64,000 bases of DNA from Arcanobacterium haemolyticum DSM 20595 (lineage in GTDB: Bacteria > Actinomycetota > Actinomycetes > Actinomycetales > Actinomycetaceae): NCBI RefSeq assembly GCF_000092365.1, contig NC_014218.1, positions 1,736,001 to 1,800,000 of the forward strand, written 5' to 3'. Of this stretch, positions 35,700-45,028 are shown in pieces (the first letter of the stretch is position 1; each line of letters starts with the position of its first letter). A program made the translations under genes and the position numbers. Under the pieces are notes generated by a model that searched no databases, was not told the origin of the DNA, and saw only the letters and a list, made by a program, of their open reading frames with translations.

Positions 35700-36757
35700 T
35701 AATCATTCCATTCCAAAATAATCTTGCCAGCATGCCCGGCCTTCGCCGTCTCAAACGCCTCTTCCCAATTCGCTGGCGCAAACCGGTGCGTAATCACCTG
35801 GCGAATCTGCTCCCGGAAACGCTCCGAACCAGTCATCAAATAAGTAGCGCGGTACCACGTATCGTACATCGCGCGGCCATACACGCCCCTCACTGTCAAC
35901 ATCCGCGCAATCAACTTGTTCCAATCAATCGCATACTGGCGCGCAGGCAACCCCAACAACGCAATGTTCGCACCATTCGTACACAGATCAATCATCTGAG
36001 ACATCGCCACAGGCGAACCGGAAATCTCCAAGCCCACATCGAAACCCTCAGCCATGCCCAACGCATCGAAACGATCACGCACATCCTCACGCATCGTATT
36101 CACGCCTACAACGCCATCAATCGCCTTCGCAAGCTCCAAACGCTCATCGTTAATATCAGTCAACACAACGTTACGCGCCCCAGCATGCCGGGCAATCGCC
36201 GCACACATAATGCCGATCGGCCCAGCGCCAGTCACCAACACATCTTCGGCAGTCAACGGGAACTGGAAAGCCGTATGCACAGCGTTCCCAAGAGGATCAA
36301 AAATCGCGCCCAATTCAGGATCGATCACGTCCGGCTGCACCCACACGTTCGTTGCCGGCACAACCACAAAATCAGCAAACGCACCATTGCGATCTACCCC
36401 AATAGACACCGTGTTCGGGCACATGTGGCGCCGCCCCGAACGGCAATTCCGGCACCGGCCACACACAACGTGCCCCTCCACCGAAACACGCTGCCCCACG
36501 TGAAGCTCCCCATCGGCGTCGCCCTCCGCAACGCCCGGGCCCAACTCCACGATCTCGCCATAAAACTCGTGCCCAATGGTCTGCCCGGCCTTCACGTGCG
36601 CGGCCGCAAAATCATCCCACGAAAGAATATGCAAATCCGTACCACACAAGCCGGCACGCATCACCTTAATCTTGACCTCACCGCGGCCTGGAGTAGGCTC
36701 CGGAACCTCACGTAACTCTAACCCCGGACCTTCAATCGGTTTAACAAGCGCTCGCAT
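35699..36757 (-). CDS. tdh: L-threonine 3-dehydrogenase
   Basis: Zinc- and NAD-dependent oxidation of threonine to 2-amino-3-ketobutyrate. The catalytic-zinc residues are in GLCGTDLHI and [12 protein letters not shown], the structural-zinc lobe is [15 protein letters not shown], and the Rossmann motif is [20 protein letters not shown]. 352 residues. First gene of the tdh-kbl operon, divergent from trkH with a 104-base promoter region. Confidence 0.97.
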   Translation of the reverse strand: MRALVKPIEGPGLELREVPEPTPGRGEVKIKVMRAGLCGTDLHILSWDDFAAAHVKAGQTIGHEFYGEIVELGPGVAEGDADGELHVGQRVSVEGHVVCGRCRNCRSGRRHMCPNTVSIGVDRNGAFADFVVVPATNVWVQPDVIDPELGAIFDPLGNAVHTAFQFPLTAEDVLVTGAGPIGIMCAAIARHAGARNVVLTDINDERLELAKAIDGVVGVNTMREDVRDRFDALGMAEGFDVGLEISGSPVAMSQMIDLCTNGANIALLGLPARQYAIDWNKLIARMLTVRGVYGRAMYDTWYRATYLMTGSERFREQIRQVITHRFAPANWEEAFETAKAGHAGKIILEWND

Positions 36758-36861
36758 ATCTTCGTTTATCTTCTTCCTCGAAAATCTTTAAAAGGTTTCT
36801 TCCACTCACAGGATAGCCTGTTGTGTTGTAGAACGGCACCTTCGGTTCTAGAATCGCTTAA

Positions 36862-38250
36862 GTGAATCGTCTCCGAAAGATGCGACCCACCTACATCCTT
36901 ATCGTTGCCTTCTTGGTGACGCTCCTGGCGGGTACCTTCCTGTTGATGCTCCCGATTTCTGTAACCGGGCAGCCTCCTTGGCCATATCCTTTATCCACAC
37001 CTCCGCACGAATACGGGCCGCGGTTTGCTGGCGGTGCGCCTTTTTCCGTTGCGTTTTTTACCGCCACGTCTGCCACAGCCGTAACCGGCCTTGCCGTTGT
37101 TGACACGGCCACGTATTACACCACGTTTGGGCAGAGCATTATTGCCGTGCTAATTCAGCTTGGAGGCATGGGCACAATGACCATTGTGACTCTTGTTGCG
37201 ATGGTTTTGGCGCGGCGTCTCAACATGCGAACCCGTGAGGTTGCTTCCGCATCCGTGAGCGGGATGAGCATGGGGAACGTGCGCCGCGTTGTGTTTGGTG
37301 TTGTTGCCCTAACTGCCCTGGTAGAAACAAGTATTGCTGGCGCTTTGTTGGGGCGTTTTTTGTATCTTGGGCATTCGTTTTCTACCGCGTTGGGTGAGGC
37401 ATGGTTCCATTCGATTTCTGCGTTTAACAACGCCGGTTTTTCGCTTTATACCGATTCGTTGATCGAGTTTGCTACAGATCCGTGGATTATTTTGCCAATT
37501 TCCGCCGGGATTATTATCGGCGGGCTTGGCTATCCGGCTTTGCTGGCTTTTTACGGGTTTGGGTTGCATTGGTGGCGGTGGCCGATGACTACTCGCTTAG
37601 TTGCCGTTGGCACAAGCAGCCTGCTCGTGTTTGGCTGGGTTTTCTTTGCGTTGGCTGAGTGGAATAATCCGAATACGTTGGGGCCTGAGGGGCCTGGCGG
37701 CAAGATTTTGATGGCGTTCTTCGCTTCTGTGACGCCACGTACTGCCGGTTTCAATTCTCTTGACGTTGCTTCTTTGACCGACATTTCCCGCGTTCTCACC
37801 GACATTTTGATGTTTATTGGCGGCGGACCTGGTGGTACTGCGGGCGGCGTGAAGATTACAACCGTGTTTGTGATCGGGTTTGTTGTGTGGTCTGAGATGC
37901 GTGGTGGGCGCGCCGTGAACGTGTTGGGGTTGCGGTTGCCGCGTTCGGCGCAGCGTCAGGCACTGACGGTTATGTCTCTTTCTTCTATCGCCGTGATGGT
38001 TGGCACGATGCTGATTATGGTTCAGACTACCGTGAATTTGGACCAGGCGTTGTTTGAGGTTGTGTCCGCGTTTGCTACGGTTGGATTGTCTACGGGGATT
38101 ACGCCATCGTTGCCTGCTTCGAGCCAGCTTGTGTTGATTACATTGATGATTATTGGGCGGTTGGGTCCGTTGACTATCGCTACCGCGTTAGCGTTGCGTA
38201 CCAGCCCGCTCACGTACGAACTTCCTAAGGATCGGCCGTTGATCGGCTAA
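36862..38250 (+). CDS. TrkH/KtrB-type potassium uptake channel subunit
   Basis: Membrane pore for K+ with four pore-loop repeats. The filter segments are visible: TSATAVTGLAVVDTA, FNNAGFSLY, TPRTAGFNSLD and ATVGLSTGITP. About 8-10 helices in 462 residues. Starts at GTG 36862. The regulator gene follows after 15 bases. The first 150 or so bases use C-ending codons, the rest mostly T or G. Confidence 0.94.
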   Translation: MNRLRKMRPTYILIVAFLVTLLAGTFLLMLPISVTGQPPWPYPLSTPPHEYGPRFAGGAPFSVAFFTATSATAVTGLAVVDTATYYTTFGQSIIAVLIQLGGMGTMTIVTLVAMVLARRLNMRTREVASASVSGMSMGNVRRVVFGVVALTALVETSIAGALLGRFLYLGHSFSTALGEAWFHSISAFNNAGFSLYTDSLIEFATDPWIILPISAGIIIGGLGYPALLAFYGFGLHWWRWPMTTRLVAVGTSSLLVFGWVFFALAEWNNPNTLGPEGPGGKILMAFFASVTPRTAGFNSLDVASLTDISRVLTDILMFIGGGPGGTAGGVKITTVFVIGFVVWSEMRGGRAVNVLGLRLPRSAQRQALTVMSLSSIAVMVGTMLIMVQTTVNLDQALFEVVSAFATVGLSTGITPSLPASSQLVLITLMIIGRLGPLTIATALALRTSPLTYELPKDRPLIG

Positions 38251-38265
38251 GAAAGGATGGATGGT

Positions 38266-38934
38266 ATGCGTTTGCGCCGTTCAGTTCAAGAGCACGACGT
38301 TGCCGTGTTCGGTTTGGGCCGTTTTGGTTCTGCTCTCGCGTTGGAGCTTGTGTATGCAGGTTACAGCGTGTTGGGTATCGATAAGTCACCTGCGGTTGTG
38401 CAGAGTTTGGCGAGTAGGCTTCCTCATGTGGTTGCGGCCGATCCCACGAACGAGGAAACTTTGCGTGAGCTTGGCATTCAGGATTTTTCGCGTGTTGTGG
38501 TTGCGATTGGGAACGATTTGGCTTCGTCGATTTTGGCTACGTCTGCGTTGTTGAAGATGAATGGTCCCGACGTCTGGGCGAAAGCTTCCACCCCGCAGCA
38601 GGGGCAGATTTTAGAGCAGATGGGTGTGAAACATATTTTCTACCCTGAGACTGACATGGGGCGCCGCGCGGCACACATTGTGGCACAGTCGTTTAACGAT
38701 TACGTTGAGTTGGGGTACGGTTACGCACTTGTTTCGACGACGGTGAACGACGCCATGACCGGCAAACAACTTGCTGATCTGGGATTGCGCCGAGCAAAGG
38801 GCATTTCTGTTATCGCTGTGAAGGGTTCGAATGATCAGTGGGTGAATGCTTATGCTGAAACGATTTTGAAGCCGGGTGACGAAATTCTGGCCGTTGGCCC
38901 TGCCAAGACTATCGGATCGATCGTGGCGGAGTAG
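38266..38934 (+). CDS. TrkA/KtrA-type potassium uptake regulator (RCK protein)
   Basis: Cytoplasmic gating ring of the K+ channel encoded before it. An RCK_N Rossmann domain (VAVFGLGRFGSALALELV, with the Asp of GIDKSP) is followed by RCK_C (about 135-220). I chose ATG 38266 because GAAAGGA is well spaced from it, while ATG 38257 and 38261 are too close. 222 residues. Confidence 0.94.
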   Translation: MRLRRSVQEHDVAVFGLGRFGSALALELVYAGYSVLGIDKSPAVVQSLASRLPHVVAADPTNEETLRELGIQDFSRVVVAIGNDLASSILATSALLKMNGPDVWAKASTPQQGQILEQMGVKHIFYPETDMGRRAAHIVAQSFNDYVELGYGYALVSTTVNDAMTGKQLADLGLRRAKGISVIAVKGSNDQWVNAYAETILKPGDEILAVGPAKTIGSIVAE

Positions 38935-38982
38935 GTTTGCGTGGGGGTTTGCTAGGTCCCACACTTCTGGGATCCGGCAAAT

Positions 38983-39022
38983 CACGCCAGGTATCCCAAA
39001 ACCACGCCAGGTATCCCAAAAC
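38983..39022. repeat. Two tandem copies of a 20-bp unit
   Basis: CACGCCAGGTATCCCAAAAC occurs twice with no gap (38983 and 39003), followed by a CGCGCC that resembles the start of a third. It lies just after the trkA stop. Confidence 0.9.
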
Positions 39023-39050
39023 CGCGCCTACGCTTCGGTAATGCTGACCA

Positions 39051-39089
39051 TTTCGAGAATAGTGGCAAATATTGCCACTATTCTCGAAA
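39051..39089. terminator. 18-bp inverted repeat between convergent trkA and symporter genes
   Basis: TTTCGAGAATAGTGGCAA, three bases, and its exact complement. It probably serves as a two-way terminator, though neither flank has a T run. Confidence 0.6.
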
Positions 39090-39126
39090 TAATCAGAGTC
39101 GATGAGGTAATTGGCTTACAGCACGA

Positions 39127-40569
39127 TCAGTGCTCCATACCAGCTGTTTCTTTTGTCCAGATGGTTTCTTCCAATTGACGCGGCAAGTATGGGTTATCCA
39201 CAGCAACGAATGCTCCTTTGCCGCCGGACGCTTCAAAGTCTTTCAAGATGCCAATAGCCCACTTACCGAGCAATATTATGGCCACTAAGTTGATAACTGC
39301 CATAAAGAACATCGACGTATCCGCGAGCGTCCATACCAGTCCGAGTTTGGCGATAGAACCAACGAATGTCGCGCCGATGATCGCGAGGCGCAACACCATA
39401 TTCGCTGTCTTCTTACCTGGGAATAGGTAGTCCATATTCACTTCAGCATAGGCATAGTTGCCGATTAAGCTGGAGAAACAAAACACGAGGATAAGAACAA
39501 CCATAATGTGTTGAACCCAAGGCCCTAATGCGGATATTGCTGCACCGGTGGTTAGCGTCGCGCCTTCAACATCTTGCCCTGGAATGTAAATTCCCGAAGT
39601 TAAAATAATGAACGCAGTTGCGGAACAGACCAGAATCGTATCCACAAAAACACCCATCGCCTGGATCAGGCCCTGGCGAGCCGGGTGGATAGTAGTGGCC
39701 GTAGATGCGGCATTCGGAGCAGAGCCCATGCCAGCTTCGTTGGAATATAAGCCTCGTTTCACACCATTCATCAGGGCCGCAGTGAAACCACCGGCAGTTC
39801 CTGCAAATGCTTCATTCAAGCCGAATGCTGATTCGAAGATTTCACCGAACACTGGGATCACATCGCCAATGTGAGTGGCAATAACAAGAAGTGCAATTCC
39901 AATGTAAATGAGCGCCATGGCCGGAGCGAGATATTCAGTCACGCGAGCAACAGACTTAATTCCACCTAAAATGACTAGGCCGGTAAAAAAGGTGACCACT
40001 AATCCTGTGGCCCATGCTGGCCAACCGTACGCGTCGTGAAGAGTGTTAGAGATCGTGTTTGCTTGCACAAGTTCAAATGCAATGCCGTACGTGAACAAAA
40101 GCGATACTGCGAAAGCCGCTCCCCATCCCCACGATCCTAGACCTTTCCAAATGTAGTAGGCAGGGCCGCCACGGAATGTTCCATCGCGCCACGGCATCTT
40201 AAACAGCTGCGCTAGAGTCGCTTCTATGAATGCTGTTGCCATGCCTAGAAGTGCAACAACCCACATCCAGAAAACAGCGCCCGGTCCGCCAAGCGTGATA
40301 GCAACAGCTACTCCAGCGATATTACCCGTACCAACGCGAGCCGCTAACCCCATCGCAAATGCTTGAAACGACGATATTTGGCCGTGTTGAACATCGCGAC
40401 TATGCCCGATAACAGAAAACATGGTGCCAAATAGCCGAAATTGCAGTCCTTTGGATCGCAATGTGAAATACAGCCCCGCCCCAACGAGGAGAGGGATCAA
40501 CATCCACGAATAAATGAAATCGTTAAACGAACTCAACGTGCTATTAACGCTGTCCCAGATCGTATACAT
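39127..40569 (-). CDS. Alanine/glycine:cation symporter (AGCS family)
   Basis: Sodium- or proton-driven uptake of alanine or glycine. Signature segments are ARVGTGNIAGVAVAITLGGPG, WRDGTFRGGPAYYIWKGLG and LYSNEAGMGSAPNAA. About 11 membrane segments in 480 residues, normal. A single gene. Its upstream gap (40570-40782, to the tRNA terminator) is AT-rich and shows no riboswitch that I recognise. Confidence 0.94.
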   Translation of the reverse strand: MYTIWDSVNSTLSSFNDFIYSWMLIPLLVGAGLYFTLRSKGLQFRLFGTMFSVIGHSRDVQHGQISSFQAFAMGLAARVGTGNIAGVAVAITLGGPGAVFWMWVVALLGMATAFIEATLAQLFKMPWRDGTFRGGPAYYIWKGLGSWGWGAAFAVSLLFTYGIAFELVQANTISNTLHDAYGWPAWATGLVVTFFTGLVILGGIKSVARVTEYLAPAMALIYIGIALLVIATHIGDVIPVFGEIFESAFGLNEAFAGTAGGFTAALMNGVKRGLYSNEAGMGSAPNAASTATTIHPARQGLIQAMGVFVDTILVCSATAFIILTSGIYIPGQDVEGATLTTGAAISALGPWVQHIMVVLILVFCFSSLIGNYAYAEVNMDYLFPGKKTANMVLRLAIIGATFVGSIAKLGLVWTLADTSMFFMAVINLVAIILLGKWAIGILKDFEASGGKGAFVAVDNPYLPRQLEETIWTKETAGMEH

Positions 40570-40782
40570 GGAACATCCTCCTTCTATAGCAACAGATCAG
40601 TTGCCGAAGCCAATATGCTAGCGCGCCTTAAAGAAAACTTAACGTCTCATCCATGTAAGCAGAAAAGATCTTTCATATTAAAACGTTGATATATCAGCAA
40701 TTAATAGAAGAACACGCCTTAATTAGTAAAGAAAATAGCAGGAAAATCACACTAAATTGACCCGTTTCCAAGTAAACAAATA

Positions 40783-40815
40783 CCCCAGCATGTATTTTTC
40801 TTTAACATGCTGAGG
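40783..40815 (-). terminator. Terminator after tRNA-Thr
   Basis: On the minus strand CCTCAGCATGT and ACATGCTGGGG pair around an A-rich loop, followed by TATTTGTTT. Confidence 0.7.
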
Positions 40816-40825
40816 TAAAAGAAAG

Positions 40826-40898
40826 AGCCCCCTGTCAGACTCGAACTGACGACCTACGCTTTACAAGAGCGTTGCTCTACCAACTGAGCTAAGGAGGC
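40826..40898 (-). tRNA. tRNA-Thr (anticodon TGT)
   Basis: 73-base cloverleaf. Acceptor GCCTCCT pairs with AGGGGGC, D-loop AGTTGGTAGAGC, anticodon stem ACGCT/AGCGT around CTTGTAA (anticodon TGT), T-loop TTCGAGT. CCA is not encoded. Confidence 0.96.
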
Positions 40899-40936
40899 TT
40901 ACGCATCAACTGATGCGCATAACAATAATGGCAGAA

Positions 40937-40971
40937 ATTACCCGGTGGTGCCAATGCCACCACCGGGTAAT
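40937..40971 (-). terminator. Hairpin after the DsbA-like gene
   Basis: 14-bp perfect stem (ATTACCCGGTGGTG and complement) with a 7-base loop, about 25 bases past the stop at 40996. A weak T stretch (TTTCTG) follows on the minus strand. Confidence 0.75.
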
Positions 40972-40995
40972 CTTCGACACGTTTCGTTTGCCGAC

Positions 40996-41844
40996 TTACT
41001 TTCCAGCAGCTTTGGTTAAGATTTCAGGAACTAGTTCATCTGGATTTCCCTTAGTCCAAGAATCGTCCGCCTTGCCATTCACTGTGAGTGTTGGCGTACC
41101 AGTGAATTCATTGGCACGGAACTTTTCGACAGTCTTAGCTACTACTCCCTGCCATTTTTGATCAACGATTGATGCAGGAAGATCGTTCACCACATCCTGC
41201 GGAACCCCCACACTCTTAGCAAGATCGGCGATCTCGCTTGCACTTGGGTTTCTGTTGGCTGTGCGCTGGTGGACTTTTTGGCCGTAATTCATCAGAGCAG
41301 TATTGAATGCCCACGCCTTTTCCGGCGCATACTGAGCCACATAGTAGAACGCTGTAGCACCCTTTGTAGAGAAGTCAGTGCCAAGAGTATTTACCGGATA
41401 GAGCTTCACCTGAAGATTGCCCTTAGAAGAGTGATCGGTAAGAAGTGGACCAAACTTAGCTTCGAATGCTTCACAGCCTGGGCACATGTAATCAGACCAC
41501 AGCCCAATAATTGGCTTGCCAGATTCCGTTGCAGTTGCGCTACCGTCCTTGTTGAAAAGAACGCCACCATCAGCAGAAACGTTGTCTGTTTTCACTTCGC
41601 GTGCGGTGCCTGTATAAGAACCTAATTCTTTCGTGCCGCCTTTGTCAGATGTAACGATCTGCCAAACAGCGAACGATATAAGGAGAAGGGCAACTGCGAT
41701 GATAGATATGGTCACGATTTTGCGTTTCTTCGCTTGTTTTGATTCAAGCTCTTGAAGTACACGTGCCTTTTCGCGAGCAGCTTGGCGCCGTTCCTCTTTA
41801 GTCATTTTATTCTGAGACATGCCAGGCGTATTTTTAGATGCCAT
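40996..41844 (-). CDS. Membrane-anchored DsbA-like thiol-disulfide oxidoreductase
   Basis: A charged cytoplasmic head (KEERRQAAREKARV) and one membrane helix (about 43-63) precede a thioredoxin-like DsbA domain with active site C121-P-G-C124 and a cis-Pro loop (FTGTPTLTV). In Actinomyces and Corynebacterium similar oxidases (MdbA) form disulfides in exported pilins and other surface proteins; that role here is an inference. 282 residues. Followed by a hairpin and preceded by the kinase gene. Confidence 0.9.
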   Translation of the reverse strand: MASKNTPGMSQNKMTKEERRQAAREKARVLQELESKQAKKRKIVTISIIAVALLLISFAVWQIVTSDKGGTKELGSYTGTAREVKTDNVSADGGVLFNKDGSATATESGKPIIGLWSDYMCPGCEAFEAKFGPLLTDHSSKGNLQVKLYPVNTLGTDFSTKGATAFYYVAQYAPEKAWAFNTALMNYGQKVHQRTANRNPSASEIADLAKSVGVPQDVVNDLPASIVDQKWQGVVAKTVEKFRANEFTGTPTLTVNGKADDSWTKGNPDELVPEILTKAAGK

Positions 41845-41898
41845 TATTCACCTCTATATGGGGTCTGATTGACTGAAATAGATCATAGAACGTTTACA

Positions 41899-43530
41899 TT
41901 AAAAACTAAACTGCATAGCCCCGGGCTTAAGGTGGAAAATGTGGACAATAATGCTAGGAATATTAGAAGCCGATTCCCCAAGAATTAGCCCTAAAGTAGC
42001 CATACATAAGGCAATTCCTATGGCGCACCAAAACACATAATACGATGCCGACGGCGTAATTTCTTCAACCATTCGCTGCCATCCCAACCTTGATTGCCTC
42101 CCCCAATCAACATTCCAAAGTAGAAGTTGTGCTACAAAAACAGAAGCAACGATCATCCAACGTAGGTCATTCAGTACGTAATGAGTCCCCATAAGTTGGA
42201 GAATTAGCCAAAGACTCCCGAAACCTCCAAGCAAAGCAACCGCACCCCCAATTGCCGCCATGAGCAAGGCGCGCACGAACATCAGTGGCAGAAGCCACAC
42301 TGCAACAAATCCGTTTTTCTTTCCGCGCGCAGCCCGTTCCCAGAATCCGCCAACGATATATGAGACGACGAATGTGCCTCCAAGAATCAATCCTACTAAC
42401 AGGAGATTCCAGCCACTGAGAATGGAAAGGGCAACCATCATCAGCAGTGAAAAAACACGTGAGGATCGGGGTAATGAGGTACGCGGGGGTGCTGGATTTA
42501 CCAACTGTCTACTATCACTGTCATTCGTGACGTGCGCGGTTATACCTGTACTTTCCACAGGTATCGCATGATCTGGTAGCCCTCCCGCCATCTCCGCGTC
42601 AAGAATTTGCGTTACAGGAACGATCGGTTCAGGATATGGCATCACTTGTGTGCGTTCATCTGCATCGTCGATTCGAGTAACTTCTGCATCATCGGAAGTT
42701 TCGGGGAGAGGTGGGGCAACGACGTCGGCTTCCTCGTCCGTAACGAAACCAGAAGGATCACGCAACGCATCAATTAACTCATCAAAACTCAATCGTTTTG
42801 ATACATCAGGCACAAGCGCTGCTGAAACAACCCGTGCAACTGCCGGATCCATTCCATCCAAATCTGGTTCTCCACAGAGAATCTGTCGCATAATCGCCGC
42901 CGGAGCACCATGAAAAATCGGGTGCCCACACGCCGCAAAGCCAATAACGGCCGCGAGCGCCCACCAATCCGCCGCCTCATCTGGAACTTCACCACGTATA
43001 ATTCGCGGGTCAACGTAACCTGGCGTATGTGCAACCGAACCTGCTTGAGTAAGCCTTGTAGCTCCTTCAGCTTGTGCAATACCAAAATCGATCAGCACGA
43101 TACCTTGTTCGCCAATCATCACGTTGGATGGTTTCATATCTCTATGTAACACGCCTACTCGATGAATGGATCGCAACGCATCTGCAAGCTCTTGCGCTAG
43201 CTCAACCAAATCCGTACCTGTAAAAACGCCACTATCGATGACGTCTTGTTCCAACGTGGGACCGTCGATTAGCTCAGTGACGATGAAAAGGTCGTCATCA
43301 ATTTCTACGTCTAAAATTTGCGCAACATGCGGATTTGAAACCCGCTGAAGCATTGCTATCTCACGCAAAAACCGCGCCCGCCCAGAATCGTCACCAATCA
43401 ACCCTGGATTCATGCGTTTTAACGCAACGCGTTCACCAGACGGACTCATAGCTTCATAAACAGTGGACATACCACCGAAACCAATCCGTTTAATCAACGT
43501 ATAACCAGATAAATCTTCGCGTTCTCGCAT
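41899..43530 (-). CDS. Ser/Thr protein kinase with C-terminal membrane domain
   Basis: A eukaryotic-type kinase domain (about 5-265) with all key motifs: GFGGMSTVY glycine loop, VALKRM lysine, HRDMKPSNV catalytic loop, DFGIAQ and a P+1 region GSVAHTPGYVDP. A disordered acidic linker (about 265-350) leads to four or five membrane helices. No PASTA repeats, so it is not PknB itself. I chose ATG 43530, which has GGGAGG just upstream. 543 residues. Signal and substrates unknown. Confidence 0.93.
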   Translation of the reverse strand: MREREDLSGYTLIKRIGFGGMSTVYEAMSPSGERVALKRMNPGLIGDDSGRARFLREIAMLQRVSNPHVAQILDVEIDDDLFIVTELIDGPTLEQDVIDSGVFTGTDLVELAQELADALRSIHRVGVLHRDMKPSNVMIGEQGIVLIDFGIAQAEGATRLTQAGSVAHTPGYVDPRIIRGEVPDEAADWWALAAVIGFAACGHPIFHGAPAAIMRQILCGEPDLDGMDPAVARVVSAALVPDVSKRLSFDELIDALRDPSGFVTDEEADVVAPPLPETSDDAEVTRIDDADERTQVMPYPEPIVPVTQILDAEMAGGLPDHAIPVESTGITAHVTNDSDSRQLVNPAPPRTSLPRSSRVFSLLMMVALSILSGWNLLLVGLILGGTFVVSYIVGGFWERAARGKKNGFVAVWLLPLMFVRALLMAAIGGAVALLGGFGSLWLILQLMGTHYVLNDLRWMIVASVFVAQLLLWNVDWGRQSRLGWQRMVEEITPSASYYVFWCAIGIALCMATLGLILGESASNIPSIIVHIFHLKPGAMQFSF

Positions 43531-43755
43531 CGCACCTCCCACGTCACTTCTTAGCCTAACTCAGGCCTCCCACATATTTTCGTGGCACCCCAAAACCACC
43601 ACACACAAAAACGTTTTAACAATAGAAAAAATCATCCGATATGTGGCAGAATAATGGAAGCTTCGCACCGAGGCGAAGTGCGTGTCAGAGTCGACACTCA
43701 GACACCTTTCACAATGGATCGTCCGGCACGTACCTGCCGGTGAAGGGATAAGGTA

Positions 43756-44883
43756 ATGGCTACCGTTACTTTCCAAAACGCTACTCGCGTTTACCCGGGC
43801 GCAGATAAGCCTGCAGTAGATAAACTCAACCTCGAAATCGCTGATGGCGAATTTCTCGTTCTCGTTGGTCCTTCAGGCTGTGGTAAATCCACGTCGTTGC
43901 GCATGCTCGCAGGCCTCGAAGATGTCAACGCAGGCAGAATCTTTATCGGTGAACGTGATGTCACCGATGTTTCGCCAAAAGATCGTGACATCGCAATGGT
44001 GTTCCAGAACTACGCTCTCTACCCACACATGACTGTTGCTGACAACATGGGCTTCGCGCTCAAGATCGCCGGTGTGGACAAGGCAGAAATCCGTAAGCGC
44101 GTAGAAGAAGCAGCAAAGATTCTCGATCTCACCGAATACCTCGAACGCAAGCCAAAGGCACTTTCCGGTGGCCAGCGCCAGCGTGTTGCTATGGGCCGTG
44201 CAATCGTCCGTAAGCCACAAGTCTTCCTCATGGACGAACCGCTCTCCAACTTGGATGCCAAGCTCCGTGTTCAGACTCGTACACAGATCGCTTCGCTCCA
44301 GCGTGAACTCGGGGTCACCACCGTGTACGTTACCCACGATCAGACCGAAGCTCTGACCATGGGCGATCGCATCGCAGTTCTCAAGGATGGCCTCCTCCAG
44401 CAAGTTGCATCCCCAGCAGAAATGTTCGCACGCCCAGCAAACGCATTCGTTGCAGGCTTTATCGGATCGCCAGCAATGAACTTGGGTAACTGGAGAATCG
44501 AAGGTAACCAAGCCGTGTTCGGCGATGCTCGCCTTGATCTTCCACAGCATGTTCTTGATGCCCTCACTGCAGAAGACAACGGCGAAATCACCATCGGTAT
44601 GCGTCCAGAAGCATTCGAAGTTCTTCCAATGGCAGAAGATCACTCTGTACCGCTAAAGGTCACCTTCGTTGAAGGACTCGGCTCTGATGCTTACGTTTAC
44701 GGCACCATCGTCGGCCACAAGGGTGAATCGCAACGCTTCGGTTCTGGCGATAGCTCGGACACCATGGTTGTTCGTATTCCACCAGAAAACGTTCCAAACC
44801 CGAACGATGTTGTTTACCTGCGTCCACGCGCAGATCACATCCACTACTTCTCTGCCGCAACCGGTAACCGAATCGGTGAGTGA
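43756..44883 (+). CDS. msiK: ABC sugar transporter ATPase, MsiK/UgpC type
   Basis: ATPase that can energise several sugar ABC importers; no permease or binding-protein gene is nearby, which fits a shared multi-sugar ATPase. Walker A GPSGCGKST, Q-loop FQNYALYPHMTV, signature LSGGQRQR, Walker B VFLMDEPLSNLDAKLR and switch His (VTHDQTEAL) are intact. The C-terminal TOBE/OB domain is typical of the MalK/UgpC branch. 375 residues. Highly C-biased codons suggest strong expression. Ends at a strong terminator. Confidence 0.95.
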   Translation: MATVTFQNATRVYPGADKPAVDKLNLEIADGEFLVLVGPSGCGKSTSLRMLAGLEDVNAGRIFIGERDVTDVSPKDRDIAMVFQNYALYPHMTVADNMGFALKIAGVDKAEIRKRVEEAAKILDLTEYLERKPKALSGGQRQRVAMGRAIVRKPQVFLMDEPLSNLDAKLRVQTRTQIASLQRELGVTTVYVTHDQTEALTMGDRIAVLKDGLLQQVASPAEMFARPANAFVAGFIGSPAMNLGNWRIEGNQAVFGDARLDLPQHVLDALTAEDNGEITIGMRPEAFEVLPMAEDHSVPLKVTFVEGLGSDAYVYGTIVGHKGESQRFGSGDSSDTMVVRIPPENVPNPNDVVYLRPRADHIHYFSAATGNRIGE

Positions 44884-44892
44884 GACACGCTA

Positions 44893-44935
44893 GGTGAGGG
44901 TGTGAGAGAATATGTCTCTCACACCCTCACCTTTT
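44893..44935 (+). terminator. Rho-independent terminator after msiK
   Basis: 17-bp perfect stem (GGTGAGGGTGTGAGAGA and complement) with a 5-base loop, then TTTT. Confidence 0.93.
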
Positions 44936-45028
44936 ACAAGGCGCTATGCCTCCTCATGCAGGAGCGCAACCTTGCACAGGATGAGAAGCCATCCGTCCAT
45001 ACACTTCCCCTATCAAGAATCCCTTCTT

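Noticed and set aside
35732-36715. 327-residue open frame opposite tdh
   Set aside because: Shadow frame with biased composition; the opposite strand encodes a complete dehydrogenase.
38983-39022. CRISPR array
   Set aside because: Two abutting copies without spacers and no cas genes.
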